This document shows, piece by piece, positions 18,282 to 28,060 of a stretch of DNA of 64,000 nt. The notes under the pieces are model-generated. The model did not search any database and was not told where the DNA came from. It saw only the letters and a program-made list of their open reading frames with translations. The position numbers and the translations under genes were made by a program. Within the stretch, counting starts at the first letter, position 1. Every line of letters begins with the position of its first letter. The DNA is taken from positions 1-64,000 of the forward strand of contig NZ_VZQQ01000028.1 of the NCBI RefSeq assembly GCF_014397785.1, given 5' to 3'. The DNA comes from Paraburkholderia podalyriae. GTDB lineage: Bacteria > Pseudomonadota > Gammaproteobacteria > Burkholderiales > Burkholderiaceae.

Positions 18282-19670
18282 ATGCGATGGAGACAAACTT
18301 TGCCAAGCATAGATGGAAGACCTGAGGCGGGCGTAGTAAGCGGAATTGCAGTCCCGATCTCGACGAGTCGCGTTGGTCGTTTTCAGGCCATTGTCGTTCT
18401 GATATGTGTCCTCGTAAATGCGGTCGACGGATACGACATATTGGTGATGTCCTTCGCCGCTCCGGCTATTGCAAAGGCGTGGTCATTGTCCGGTAGCCAG
18501 CTTGGGATGGCCTTTAGCGCGGGCTTGTTCGGCATTTTGGTCGGCACTGTCGTACTTTCGCCGTGGTCGGACCGGTTCGGGCGCCGCCCACTGGTAATCG
18601 GCTCGCTTATCCTTGTTTCGGTCGGGATGGTCCTTTCCGCGCTCGCGCCAACTTTGATAATTTTTTTGATGACGCGCGCGCTCACTGGAGTCGGCGTTGG
18701 AGGGTTGCTCTCGAGCACCGCCGTGCTAGTGGCGGAGTATGCGCCGGATCGGCACAGGAGTAGCGCAATTAGCCTTCTCGGTGTCGGTTACTCAATCGGT
18801 GCGATGGCCGGCGGCCTTGTTGCGCGATGGTTGCTGGAAACCTTCGGCTGGCGATCCAGTTTCCTTGCAGGCGCCTGCTTGTCAGCGTTCATGCTGGCAC
18901 TGGTTGCCGTATTCCTGCCGGAATCCGTGGATTTCCTTCTGGCCCGAAGACCGAATAGAGCGCTCCGGCAGCTTAACCGCATTCTGCGCCGCATGAAGTG
19001 CCATGAAATATCGACGCTTCCTCCGTGCGTCGCAACAGTGATGAAAAGTAGGCCAGGCGTCGGGCGATTGCTTGATCGGAAGTACCGCACCAGGACTCTC
19101 CTTACCTGGAGCACGTTTTTTCTGCATCTGATGGGTCTTTACTTTCTTCTGAGCTGGACACCGAAGCTTTTGGCCGTGTCGACATCGACGCAATCCGTGG
19201 CAGTCCACGCAGGCGTTGCGTTGAACATTGGAGGAATTGTGGGAAGCCTGGCATTCAGTGTCCTCGCTCCATTTTTCAATCTGAGGAAGCTCACGGTCTT
19301 TCTGTTTGGGATAACCGCTATCGCGATGGTCTTATTCGGAAAGGGTGTGACAAATCCCGCGCTGGTTCTGCCTCTTGCTATTGCGGTAGGAATGCTTTCG
19401 TTTGGAGCGCTGGCAGGCATTTACTCGCTAGCACCGACTGCATATGAGACTGAGTGCAGGGGGACAGGAGTGGGATGGGCTCTGGGCATGGGACGCATCG
19501 GTGCCATGATCTCGCCGTTTGCCGCTGGCGTGCTGCTCGACACCGGGAGTGGCGGTCACGCGCTCTACACTGTTTTTGCCGTTCCCTTTGCGCTCGCCGC
19601 GGTGGCGGTTTTTATGCTCGGTAGATCCGGTCTTCAAATAGCAATGAAACAAGAAATCAGTCCCGGCTAG
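18282..19670 (+). CDS. MFS transporter, AAHS (aromatic acid:H+ symporter) type
   Basis: A 462-residue permease with 12 predicted membrane segments. The first helix carries DGYD, characteristic of the aromatic acid:H+ symporter family, and the loop between helices 2 and 3 carries the MFS signature SDRFGRRPLV. Loop FLPESVDFLLARRP before the central loop is also typical. It probably imports an organic acid, fitting the neighbouring acyl-CoA catabolic genes. ATG 18282 is one choice; a TTG at 18273 is in frame and no strong ribosome-binding site decides. It follows the small gene at 18024 almost without a gap. Confidence 0.85.
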   Translation: MRWRQTLPSIDGRPEAGVVSGIAVPISTSRVGRFQAIVVLICVLVNAVDGYDILVMSFAAPAIAKAWSLSGSQLGMAFSAGLFGILVGTVVLSPWSDRFGRRPLVIGSLILVSVGMVLSALAPTLIIFLMTRALTGVGVGGLLSSTAVLVAEYAPDRHRSSAISLLGVGYSIGAMAGGLVARWLLETFGWRSSFLAGACLSAFMLALVAVFLPESVDFLLARRPNRALRQLNRILRRMKCHEISTLPPCVATVMKSRPGVGRLLDRKYRTRTLLTWSTFFLHLMGLYFLLSWTPKLLAVSTSTQSVAVHAGVALNIGGIVGSLAFSVLAPFFNLRKLTVFLFGITAIAMVLFGKGVTNPALVLPLAIAVGMLSFGALAGIYSLAPTAYETECRGTGVGWALGMGRIGAMISPFAAGVLLDTGSGGHALYTVFAVPFALAAVAVFMLGRSGLQIAMKQEISPG

Positions 19671-19755
19671 AGGGCTCGATTCGATTTTCGCGTCTTGGAC
19701 CATTCGCGGCCGCATGGTTGCGAGCGGCCCGTGCATAAAAGCAAGACAGATACAG

Positions 19756-19807
19756 GGTAAATCCTTGGTAAATCTCAATTTACTTTTTGCCTTGGGCGTG
19801 GCTTACT
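19756..19807 (+). promoter_or_regulatory. Operator-promoter for the Liv-type ABC operon
   Basis: Palindrome GTAAATCTCAATTTAC (19768-19783) overlaps TTTACT (19779-19784). Seventeen bp on lies CTTACT (19802-19807), a weak -10. An extra half-site GTAAATCC stands at 19757, so a second weak binding unit may precede it. The ABC operon starts at 19882. Confidence 0.63.
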
Positions 19808-19881
19808 TTAGCCAGTGGCACATGGCCGGATCAAGGCGGCGCCGACCGCCGGCAAAGCTTGCCTTCAACAAGGAGACAGAC

Positions 19882-21120
19882 ATGGATTTTCGAAACAAGG
19901 GTTCGTTAGGTGCTGTGACTGCCGCGTTGGTAGCGGCACTGCTCAGTTCGCATGCCATGGCCCAGAAACGCTACGACAGAGGGGCGAGCGACACTGAAAT
20001 CAAGATCGGGCAGACATGGGCGCTCAGCGGCCCGGTCGCATCGGAGGCCTACGAAACGAAAGTGCAGGCCGCGTATTTCGAGCGCCTGAACGAGAAAGGC
20101 GGTATCAACGGGCGGAAAATCCGGTTCATCACATTGGACGATGGCTACAGCCCGCCGCGAACCATGGAGCAGACGAGAAAGCTGGTAGAGGAGGATGGCG
20201 TTCTGTTCATTGCCCTGCCTTTTGGGTCGCCGACCAATGCGGCGACTCAGCGTTACCTCAATTCTGCCAAGGTGCCCCAGATCCTTGTAACCAGCGGAGG
20301 GTCTCGATTCGTTGACGCGAAGAGCTCGCCCTGGACGACCGCCGCATTGCCGGCTTATCAACGGGAAGGCGCCGTCTATGGGCGCTACATTGCCCAGCTG
20401 GCGGCAGACCCGGCTTCCTCCTTGCACGCTCCGAAGGTGGGAATCCTCTATCAAAACGATGATTTTGGCCGGGATTTCCTTAAAGGCGTGAAAGCAGGCA
20501 TGGGCGCCAAAGCCGCCTCGCTGATCGTAAAAGAAGTGAGCTACGAGCCCACTGATCCAACGCTCGACTCACAATTGATTTCGCTGAAGGCATCCGGCGC
20601 TAACGTCTTTATGAACTTCACCACGGGACGCGCAACGAGCCTGTCCATCCGCAGAGCATATGAAATCGGCTGGACGCCGCTGGAGATCCTCGACTCGCCC
20701 TGGGCATCGATCGAAGCCGTACTGAAACCCGTTGGCCTCGAAAAGTCTACAGGGATCATCACGGCGAGTTACTTCAAGGAGCCGAGCGATCCTGCGTACT
20801 CCAACGAAGCCAGCATGGTGCAATTCGTCGAGTTCATGAAGAAGTATGTGCCGGACGTGGATCCCCGGTCCAGGAATGCGGCCATCGCCTATTTTGATGC
20901 CTCGCTTCTGGCCAGAATCATCGAGCAATCCGGCGACGACCTCACTCGTGCCAACATCATCAAGCAGGCTACCAGTTTGAACAAAGTAGCCAGTCCCTTC
21001 TTGCTGCCTGGGATCACGGTGAACGTCAGCGATTCGGATCGCGATCCCATCAAGCAGTTCCAGATTGTTCGCTTTGATGGGACCAAATGGGTGCCGCAAG
21101 GCGCGCTTCTTTCGAATTGA
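19882..21120 (+). CDS. ABC transporter periplasmic substrate-binding protein (Liv type)
   Basis: A 412-residue periplasmic binding protein with a cleavable signal peptide ending near SSHAMAQK. The mature protein has the two-lobe type I fold used for branched-chain amino acids and many aromatic or aliphatic acids (ETEIKIGQTWALSGPVASE-like start, NEKGGINGRKIRFITLDDGY, VGILYQNDDFGRDF). ATG 19882 follows AAGGAGACAGAC. It heads a full five-gene importer and is directly preceded by a regulon operator. Because other regulon genes degrade a carboxylic or cyclic compound, it probably captures that compound rather than leucine. Confidence 0.9.
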   Translation: MDFRNKGSLGAVTAALVAALLSSHAMAQKRYDRGASDTEIKIGQTWALSGPVASEAYETKVQAAYFERLNEKGGINGRKIRFITLDDGYSPPRTMEQTRKLVEEDGVLFIALPFGSPTNAATQRYLNSAKVPQILVTSGGSRFVDAKSSPWTTAALPAYQREGAVYGRYIAQLAADPASSLHAPKVGILYQNDDFGRDFLKGVKAGMGAKAASLIVKEVSYEPTDPTLDSQLISLKASGANVFMNFTTGRATSLSIRRAYEIGWTPLEILDSPWASIEAVLKPVGLEKSTGIITASYFKEPSDPAYSNEASMVQFVEFMKKYVPDVDPRSRNAAIAYFDASLLARIIEQSGDDLTRANIIKQATSLNKVASPFLLPGITVNVSDSDRDPIKQFQIVRFDGTKWVPQGALLSN

Positions 21121-21224
21121 AATACCGCGGTGTATGGATTCTGAAGAATTATCACGACCACAGCACAGTCGAACTCGACGCAGAGATCGGCCAAAAGGTG
21201 CCAAGCGTTCTTGGAGGGGCGGTG

Positions 21225-22043
21225 ATGAGTGCTGAAAACGCGGCGGCGATTGTCTCTTCCCAACCTCTTCTGCGCATCAGGGATGTCAGCGTCCGATTCG
21301 GAGGCGTCGTCGCACTCGACAAAGTCTCCTTCGACGTCGAAGCCGGACAAATTTGCGGACTCATCGGGCCGAACGGCGCAGGCAAGAGCACGCTGTTCAA
21401 CTGCTTGTCGAGACTGTATGACTGCAACGAGGGGAGCATCGAAGTCGGGGGCTTGTCCACGCTTTCGAGGCCCACGCACGAGATGGCGCACATGGGCATC
21501 GGTCGCACGTTCCAAAACCTTGCGCTCTTCAAGTCCATGTCTGTGCGTGAGAACGTCCTGCTCGGCGTGCATGGCCGGGTGCAACCGCATTTCTTGGCAA
21601 GTGCTTTGCGATTTCGTTCTGAACGCGTTGTCGAAGCGGACCATCAGCGGCGCGCGCAGGAAGTCATCGATAGCCTAGGGCTGGCGGCCGTCGCGGAGCG
21701 CACAGTGTCGGAGCTGCCCTTTGGCACACAGAAGAGGGTGGAGATGGCGAGGGCTCTCATAGCGCGTCCGCGCTTACTTCTGCTTGATGAGCCCGCGTGC
21801 GGTTTGAATCACGAGGAAGTCGAGGCGCTCGGGGTGCTGCTGCAAGATGTACGGCAGCGGTTCAAGCTGGCCGTGCTTCTCGTCGAACACCACATGGGCT
21901 TGGTAATGTCAATTTCCGACAAGGTGATCGCATTGAATTTCGGCCGCAAGATTGCTGAAGGCACCCCGGAAGCGGTACGCAATGATGGTCACGTTATCGC
22001 GGCCTACCTGGGCACGTCAGCGGAGCATTCCTATGTTGCTTGA
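21225..22043 (+). CDS. livG: ABC transporter ATP-binding protein LivG-like
   Basis: A 272-residue ATPase with Walker A GPNGAGKST, a LivG-type signature region LPFGTQKRVEMARAL, Walker B LLLLDEPACGLN and a switch histidine in LLVEHHMG. ATG 21225 is preceded by GGAGGGG; the frame is open further upstream but that part lacks a start signal. The last 11 bases overlap the next gene. One of the two ATPases energising import through LivH/LivM. Confidence 0.9.
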   Translation: MSAENAAAIVSSQPLLRIRDVSVRFGGVVALDKVSFDVEAGQICGLIGPNGAGKSTLFNCLSRLYDCNEGSIEVGGLSTLSRPTHEMAHMGIGRTFQNLALFKSMSVRENVLLGVHGRVQPHFLASALRFRSERVVEADHQRRAQEVIDSLGLAAVAERTVSELPFGTQKRVEMARALIARPRLLLLDEPACGLNHEEVEALGVLLQDVRQRFKLAVLLVEHHMGLVMSISDKVIALNFGRKIAEGTPEAVRNDGHVIAAYLGTSAEHSYVA

Positions 22044-22743
22044 TGTGAATCAGCTCGCGGCCAAGTACGGCGCAACAAGCGTGCTCCATGGTATTGATCT
22101 TCAGGTGGATAACGGCGAGATCTGCACTCTGCTTGGTGCCAATGGAGCGGGCAAAACAACCACCTTGCGCGCCTTGTGCCAACTGATGGTCAAGACGGAA
22201 GGCACGGTGACTTTTGCCGGGCAAAGAATTGATGGCTATGCAACCGAGCGAATCGCAAGGGCAGGAGTGGCTCATGTTCCAGATGGAAGAGGAACTTTCC
22301 TTGGATTGACCACCGAAGAAAACCTGCTACTTGGCGCAAGTTCTCGGGGCGGGGTGCGTGCCATCGCTTCCGATATCGAGAGGATGTACGGCTACTTTCC
22401 ACGCCTTAGAGAACGCCGCAAGCAGCAGGCCGGCACGCTCTCCGGCGGCGAGCAGCAAATGCTTGCGATTGGGCGGGCGCTAATGGGGCGCCCAAAACTG
22501 TTAATGCTGGATGAACCCTCTTTCGGTCTGGCCCCTCTGGTCGTTCAGGACATCTTCAACATCATGCGGCGGATCAACAGGGAGGAGGGCATGGCGATCT
22601 TGTTGATCGAACAGAACGCCAACATCGCGCTGGATCTAGCGCACCGCGCTTACCTGATTGAACAAGGCCGCATCGTCATGAGCGGCAAAGCGGACGACCT
22701 GCGTAAGAACGAGCGCATTCGTCAAGCCTATCTAGGGGACTGA
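22033..22743 (+). CDS. livF: ABC transporter ATP-binding protein LivF-like
   Basis: A 236-residue ATPase with Walker A GANGAGKTT, signature LSGGEQQ, Walker B LMLDEPSFGLAP and the LLIEQNAN switch region. The start overlaps the end of the LivG-like gene by 11 bp, so translation is coupled, and the LivH-like gene begins 3 bp after the stop. It completes the ATPase pair. Confidence 0.9.
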   Translation: MLLDVNQLAAKYGATSVLHGIDLQVDNGEICTLLGANGAGKTTTLRALCQLMVKTEGTVTFAGQRIDGYATERIARAGVAHVPDGRGTFLGLTTEENLLLGASSRGGVRAIASDIERMYGYFPRLRERRKQQAGTLSGGEQQMLAIGRALMGRPKLLMLDEPSFGLAPLVVQDIFNIMRRINREEGMAILLIEQNANIALDLAHRAYLIEQGRIVMSGKADDLRKNERIRQAYLGD

Positions 22744-22745
22744 GA

Positions 22746-23618
22746 ATGGAAGCATTTGGCCAACAGCTTCTCGCTGGAGTAGGCACAGGCAGCATCTATG
22801 CGATCGTCGCGCTCGCGCTCGCAGTGATCTACCAAGCGACCCATCACGTGAACTTCGCTCAGGGGGAAATGGCGATGTTCTCGACGTATCTCGCATGGGT
22901 ATTGATCCAAGCGGGCGTTCCGTACTGGGCCGCGTTCCTCGTGACTGTTGCAATTTCCTTCGTCATGGGGGCAGTGTTGGAGTTGGTCGTGATTCGACCT
23001 CTTCGTGACGCCCCGGATCTGTCCATGGTGGTGGTATTCATCGGCCTGCTGGTGACCTTCCACGGCATGGCCGGCTGGCTCTTCGGCTATGACAGCCACG
23101 ACTTCCCCAGTCCTTTCGCCAACCTGCCATGGGCATTTCCACAACTGTTGTCGGCGCATCAGGCAGGCTCGATCGCGGTGACATTCTTCTTGGTCGCCTT
23201 GTTATTCGCCTTTTTTTACAGGACGAGCCTCGGATTGAAAATGCGTGCGGTTGCTCAGAATCGCGTTTCCTCTCAGTTGGTCGGCATTTCTGTCGGCAAG
23301 ATGCTAATGCTAGGGTGGGGCCTCGCAGGAGCGATTGGCGCTGTATCGGGCTTGATGGTGGCGCCGATGGTTTTCTTGGACCCGTCCATGATGATGGGCG
23401 CGGTTCTCTATGCATTCGCCGGCGCCTTGTTGGGCGGGATCGGCAATCCCGCCGGCGCCGTTGTTGGAGGATTTCTGGTCGGAATTGCTGAGAATCTGTT
23501 GGGGACCTATGTAGTTGGCACCGATCTAAAGCTATCGATAGCGCTGTTGCTGATCGTGGTCGTTCTGATTTTTGCGCCGGACGGCCTGTTTGGCCGCCGG
23601 GTCGTCACGAGGGTTTGA
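22746..23618 (+). CDS. livH: Branched-chain-type ABC permease LivH-like
   Basis: A 290-residue membrane protein with about eight hydrophobic segments. LGWGLAGAIGAVSGLMVAP and the glycine-rich GALLGGIGNPAGAVVGG segment are typical of LivH permeases. The TGA stop overlaps the start of the LivM-like gene. It forms half of the membrane channel. Confidence 0.9.
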   Translation: MEAFGQQLLAGVGTGSIYAIVALALAVIYQATHHVNFAQGEMAMFSTYLAWVLIQAGVPYWAAFLVTVAISFVMGAVLELVVIRPLRDAPDLSMVVVFIGLLVTFHGMAGWLFGYDSHDFPSPFANLPWAFPQLLSAHQAGSIAVTFFLVALLFAFFYRTSLGLKMRAVAQNRVSSQLVGISVGKMLMLGWGLAGAIGAVSGLMVAPMVFLDPSMMMGAVLYAFAGALLGGIGNPAGAVVGGFLVGIAENLLGTYVVGTDLKLSIALLLIVVVLIFAPDGLFGRRVVTRV

Positions 23619-24610
23619 TGATGAGTAATTTCCTCAATCGTCCATATACCGCACAGCGCGCCGTGGGCATTCCCTTCCGGCTTTGCTGGGCAGGATTGCT
23701 CGCGGTCGCAGCGGGCGTGCTCTTTCTCGGCAACGGGTATCAGCTTTTTCAAGCGACGATGCTGCTGGCGTATGCGGTTTCTCTACTCGGCCTAAACCTG
23801 CTTACCGGCTACAACGGGCAAATCTCCCTCGGACATGGAGCATTCTTTGGCATGGGTGCTTACACGGTTGCGATTCTCATGGATCGATTTGGTCTGCCGT
23901 ACTGGGTAGTGGTGCCGCTGGCCGGAATCGTCTCGCTGGTCATTGGTTACGCATTTGCTTGGCCAGCCCTCAAGCTCGATGGAATCTACTTGGCGTTAGC
24001 CACTTTTGGCCTTGGCGTGGCTACTCCGCAGCTCTTGAAGTGCCGCCTACTCGAACAATGGACAGGCGGTGTTCAAGGCATTGCAGTGATTAAGCCAGAG
24101 GTGCCAGCGGGGTTGCCTTTGTCGCAGGATCAGTGGCTGTTTCTGTATGCGGTTTTGATCTGCGCGATCGTGTTCTGGATGGCCAACAACCTTCTTCGGG
24201 GGGCCGCCGGTCGCTCCATGCGCGCGATCCGTGACCATGCGCTTGCGGCGGAGGCAACGGGCCTTAACATAACGAGCCTCAAAACGAAGACCTTTGCCTT
24301 GTCCGCCGCTTATACGGGCGTGGGCGGCGCCATCTCAGCATTGGCCGTCCAGTTCGTGGCTCCCGATTCGTTCTCCATGTTTCTGTCAATCACGCTCCTG
24401 GTCGGGATTGTCGTGGGAGGTGTCGGAACGCTGTGGGGCGCCGCTTTCGGCGCGGTCTTCGTTATGGTGATACCTGCTTTTTCGGAGAGCGTTTCCAAGT
24501 CAGCCCCTTGGGTCGTGTATGGGGTGCTGCTGATCGTTTCTGTCTATGTTCTTCCGGGTGGCATCGCGGCCTTGGGCAACCGCTATCGCCTGATGCGGTC
24601 GCAGCGCTAA
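23618..24610 (+). CDS. livM: Branched-chain-type ABC permease LivM-like
   Basis: A 330-residue membrane protein with the LivM hallmark LLTGYNGQISLGHGAFFGMG and the late RAIRDHALAAEATGLN coupling segment. The ATG at 23618 shares bases with the LivH stop; ATG 23621 is an alternative. Last component of the importer. Confidence 0.9.
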   Translation: MMSNFLNRPYTAQRAVGIPFRLCWAGLLAVAAGVLFLGNGYQLFQATMLLAYAVSLLGLNLLTGYNGQISLGHGAFFGMGAYTVAILMDRFGLPYWVVVPLAGIVSLVIGYAFAWPALKLDGIYLALATFGLGVATPQLLKCRLLEQWTGGVQGIAVIKPEVPAGLPLSQDQWLFLYAVLICAIVFWMANNLLRGAAGRSMRAIRDHALAAEATGLNITSLKTKTFALSAAYTGVGGAISALAVQFVAPDSFSMFLSITLLVGIVVGGVGTLWGAAFGAVFVMVIPAFSESVSKSAPWVVYGVLLIVSVYVLPGGIAALGNRYRLMRSQR

Positions 24611-24651
24611 TGGCCGTGCGCCCAGTCCAACGAAGACAAGGAGAAAGTGAC

Positions 24652-24768
24652 ATGAAGAAGACAAAAGCAGACGGTTTGGCAGCGTCGGCAATCCGCGTCG
24701 CACTCGCTCAATCCAGCGTGTCACGCTGCGGATCGATTCGTCCTGACTGTGAGGGCGTTGCGCGATGA
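24652..24768 (+). pseudogene. 38-codon ORF resembling a porin leader
   Basis: GGAGAAAGTGAC precedes an ATG and the peptide begins MKKTKADGLAASAIRV and then ALAQSSV, where AQSSV is the usual start of mature Burkholderia porins. It then goes out of any recognisable porin sequence and stops after 38 codons, overlapping the SDR start by 4 bp. A remnant or degraded leader is the simplest reading, but similarity over so few residues could be chance. Confidence 0.35.
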
Positions 24769-25592
24769 TGCCGACGGATCGCACACCAGAGAGCGGCCTG
24801 CCCGGCGCTCTCTTTGACTTGGCCGGCAGGAAAGTCGTCGTGACCGGTGCGGCATCCGGCTTGGGCCGTGTTTTTGCCGAAGCACTTTCCCAATCTGGTG
24901 CAGCGGTGGCTTGGGTCGATCGCGAGGCGGAGGAACTCGCGGCCTGCGAGCACGTAGGGGCCGACGATTGCCGCGTCGTAGCCGATCTTGGCGACGAAGC
25001 GGGCGTTTCACAGATGGCGGAAAAAGTCCTTGCCTGGTGTGACGGAAAGCTAGGCGTGCTCATCAACAACGCTGGCATCGCAACTCGGCCCGGGCGTTTG
25101 CTCGACGTCCAGGTGAAGGACTGGGATCGTGTCTTCGCGATCAACTTGCGCGGCGCCTTCCTGGTTACGCAGGCATTGCTGCCGGCGTTGATTCAGAGCG
25201 GTCGCGGTTCAGTGGTGAACGTCAGTTCCTATCTCGGCACCGTCGGCGTCTACCCAGGCTTCGCAGTCACCGCGATTCCCTATGCGGCATCGAAAGCCGG
25301 ACTGATTGGCTTTACGCGACAGCTCGCAATCGAGTACGCGGCCGAGCAAGTGCGGGCGAACGCGATCGCGCCGGGCTGGCATAGTGGCACGCGCCTCGGA
25401 CGTGAGCGCGACATGACGGGCGGCGCCGCGGCCGTCGCGCAGATGGACGCCTTTGTCGAGCGGGAGGTGCCGCTCGGCTATAGAGGTAGGCCGGCTGACC
25501 TCGTGGGCCTCGTCATTTATCTTGCGAGCGATGCCTCGAGCTATGTCACGGGTCAAGTGTTTGTTCATGACGGCGGCATAACCGCACGCTAA
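24765..25592 (+). CDS. Short-chain dehydrogenase/reductase
   Basis: A 275-residue SDR with the dinucleotide-binding glycine motif TGAASGLG, the NNAG motif, the catalytic Ser in VVNVSS and the YAASK tyrosine-lysine pair; the C-terminal DASSYVTGQVFVHDGG is typical. The start overlaps the preceding short ORF, so it is probably expressed with the importer. It could oxidise a secondary alcohol of the imported compound to the ketone used by the Baeyer-Villiger enzyme; that link is inference. Confidence 0.85.
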   Translation: MMPTDRTPESGLPGALFDLAGRKVVVTGAASGLGRVFAEALSQSGAAVAWVDREAEELAACEHVGADDCRVVADLGDEAGVSQMAEKVLAWCDGKLGVLINNAGIATRPGRLLDVQVKDWDRVFAINLRGAFLVTQALLPALIQSGRGSVVNVSSYLGTVGVYPGFAVTAIPYAASKAGLIGFTRQLAIEYAAEQVRANAIAPGWHSGTRLGRERDMTGGAAAVAQMDAFVEREVPLGYRGRPADLVGLVIYLASDASSYVTGQVFVHDGGITAR

Positions 25593-25759
25593 CCCGGTGA
25601 GGCAAGTCAGGCAGGCAAGTCTGTGAGGCAAGCCGCTGGCTCTGCCGGGGGACTCGCCATTGTTTGACCTATGCGACGGTCATGGCAAATGCCGAGGTTG
25701 ACGTCGAAGCGCTCATCATTCCGCTTTCGCTGAACGGCATCGTCGGCTCAGTGCAGAAC

Positions 25760-26500
25760 TTACGTCCCGCGGTTGAGTTCGCGGTTCAGCGCGGTCATTT
25801 CGTCGGTGCTCGGGAAAGCGGGGTACGCGCCGATTCGATCCATGAGCGCTTGGAGGTTCTGCGGCGCACGGGCCTTGTCCGCTGCCGCCAACGCTTTGCG
25901 CAGGTCATGCGCCGTCAGCGAGGTGCAATAAGCCGGCGTACCCGGCTGCTGGCGCCAGGAGTCGGCAAGGCTTCCCGCATCGACCGGCTCGAACCCGGTT
26001 TCGTCCACCAGCGTCTGCGCGATCGCCTTGGCGGCCGCGTCATCGCCAGCAACCGGTACGGCGATGCGATCGGGTGCGCCGCGCGGTTTTCCCGCGTCCG
26101 CAAGCACGCCGGCCAGAATGGCGTTAAACGTTTTCACGACCGGGCGGCCGAACTGGGCGCTAGACCAGACGCTCTCGGGCGTGCCGTCGTCGACTTCGGC
26201 GATATGGCCGTCGCGTACGGGATAATAGTTCGACGTGTCGATGACGACCACATCCGCCGGCACATCGGCGAACAGGCCGGCGAGTTCCGGGTTGTTCTTG
26301 AAAGGAATGGAAAGGACTACGACGTCGACGTCCTTGACCGCTTGGGCCGGGGTGACCGGTTCCGCGCCCACCTTTTGGGCCAACTGGCGAAGTTCGTCGG
26401 GGGTGTGGGTTGAGGCCAGCTTGACGATGTGCCCGTTCGCGGAAAATTTTTGCGCGAGCGTTGCGCCGATGTTGCCTGCGCCGATGATGCCTATTTTCAT
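25760..26500 (-). CDS. NADPH-dependent F420 reductase-like protein
   Basis: A 246-residue Rossmann-fold protein beginning MKIGIIGAGNIGATLAQKF, the NADP-binding GxGxxG of the F420-dependent NADP reductase-like family (NADP_oxidored). The frame continues upstream without a start signal, so ATG 26500 is used. Burkholderiales are not known to rely on F420, so the natural partner is probably another electron carrier or a small-molecule substrate. It lies downstream of the aldehyde dehydrogenase on the same strand. Confidence 0.75.
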   Translation of the reverse strand: MKIGIIGAGNIGATLAQKFSANGHIVKLASTHTPDELRQLAQKVGAEPVTPAQAVKDVDVVVLSIPFKNNPELAGLFADVPADVVVIDTSNYYPVRDGHIAEVDDGTPESVWSSAQFGRPVVKTFNAILAGVLADAGKPRGAPDRIAVPVAGDDAAAKAIAQTLVDETGFEPVDAGSLADSWRQQPGTPAYCTSLTAHDLRKALAAADKARAPQNLQALMDRIGAYPAFPSTDEMTALNRELNRGT

Positions 26501-26588
26501 GTTCGTCTCTCCTAACTGTCGCGAGTGTCGGCTGCAAGCCAACGAGGGTGAAGTTGATCGCAGCCGAGGTGAGGCTGTGTCCGCTACG

Positions 26589-28016
26589 TCAGACGGCCTT
26601 ACGGGAGCCGATGATCGCCTTGGTCTCCAAGTATTCGCCGAAGGCAACCTCGCCCCATTCGCGTCCGTTGCCCGATTGCTTGTATCCGCCAAACGGCGCC
26701 GCAAAGTCCATGTCGGCATAGTTCAGCGTGACTTGGCCGGCGCGCAGCCGGCGCGCAACGCGCTCGGCCTGGACCGGCTCGCCCTGGATGTAAGCCGCCA
26801 GTCCAAAAACAGTGTCGTTGGCGATGGCGATGGCGTCGGCTTCATCGGCATAACCGATGATGGAGAGAACCGGACCGAAGATCTCCTGCTGTGCGATCGC
26901 CATATCGTTCTTCACATTGGCGAAAACGGTGGGGCGAACATAGAAGCCCGTTTCCAGTCCCTCGGGACGGCCAAGACCGCCGGTGACGAGCGTCGCGCCT
27001 TCCTCGATGCCGGATTGGATCAGGCGCTGGATCTTGTTCCACTGCGCCTCAGATACGACCGGTCCCATCTTGGCACCGCTAGCCGGATGCCCCACGTTCC
27101 ACTGCTCGGCTGCGGCCCTGGCAAGCTCGGAGGCCTCCGCCATCCGCTCGGCCGGAACCAACATCCGCGTGGGCGCACCGCAGGATTGACCGCTATTGAT
27201 CATGACGCCCGCGACGCCCGCCGCCACAGCAGATGCCAGATCAGCGCTGGGCAGGAGGATGTTGGGCGACTTGCCGCCCAGTTCCTGATGCACGCGCTTC
27301 ACCGTCTGGGCTGCATTGCGCGCCACCTGGATGCCGGCCGGCGTGGATCCGGTGAACGAGACGAGATCGACATCGGGATGCGCGGTCAGGGCATTACCCA
27401 CGCCTGCTCCATCGCCTTGCACCAGGTTGAACACGCCCGCAGGCGTCTGAGCCTCGTGCATGATCTCGGCGAAGATCGTCGCCGAATAGGGGGAGATTTC
27501 CGACGGCTTCACGACCATCGTGCAACCGGTCGCCAGCGCCGCGGCGACCTTGCAGGCGATCTGGTTGAGCGGCCAGTTCCAAGGGGTGATGAGCGCACAG
27601 ACTCCGATCGGCTCACGCACGATGTGTGCAGTGCCGTGGGGGCCCTCGAAGCTATAACCGGCGAGCGCAGTGCGGCCGATCTGGAGGTGGCCGAGGCCGA
27701 CGGGCACCTGATACTGCTCTGCAAGCCAAAGCGGCGCGCCCATCTCCTGCGAAACGGCTTGGGCCAGATCACCGGCACGTCGTTGGTAGGCGGCGATGAC
27801 ACGGTCGAAGAGTGCAAGACGGTCCACGACCGAAGTCAGCGAGAACGTCTCGAACGCAGCTCGAGCTGCGGTCACCGCTCGGTCCACGTCGCGGGCGTCG
27901 CCGATCGCGACTTGGCCGGAGACAGATTCATCCGCCGGGTTGATGACATCAAGCACGGTGTCGCCGGCAGGCTCAACCCACGATCCGTTGATATAGAACT
28001 GAAGATTGTTGCGCAT
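26589..28016 (-). CDS. NAD(P)-dependent aldehyde dehydrogenase
   Basis: A 475-residue aldehyde dehydrogenase. It has TPWNWPLNQI, the catalytic glutamate in QELGGKSPN, the nucleophile in NSGQSCGAPTR and QEIFGPVLSIIGY. ATG 28016 is preferred because GGAGAG lies 8 bp upstream; ATG 28031 and TTG 28040 are in frame. It is transcribed from a region that shares a 17-bp sequence with the HxlR-OYE promoter, so it is probably controlled by the HxlR protein. Confidence 0.87.
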   Translation of the reverse strand: MRNNLQFYINGSWVEPAGDTVLDVINPADESVSGQVAIGDARDVDRAVTAARAAFETFSLTSVVDRLALFDRVIAAYQRRAGDLAQAVSQEMGAPLWLAEQYQVPVGLGHLQIGRTALAGYSFEGPHGTAHIVREPIGVCALITPWNWPLNQIACKVAAALATGCTMVVKPSEISPYSATIFAEIMHEAQTPAGVFNLVQGDGAGVGNALTAHPDVDLVSFTGSTPAGIQVARNAAQTVKRVHQELGGKSPNILLPSADLASAVAAGVAGVMINSGQSCGAPTRMLVPAERMAEASELARAAAEQWNVGHPASGAKMGPVVSEAQWNKIQRLIQSGIEEGATLVTGGLGRPEGLETGFYVRPTVFANVKNDMAIAQQEIFGPVLSIIGYADEADAIAIANDTVFGLAAYIQGEPVQAERVARRLRAGQVTLNYADMDFAAPFGGYKQSGNGREWGEVAFGEYLETKAIIGSRKAV

Positions 28017-28060
28017 ATCTGGGCTCTCCATCGTCGTCAAAGGAGGCCAAGGTATATGCC

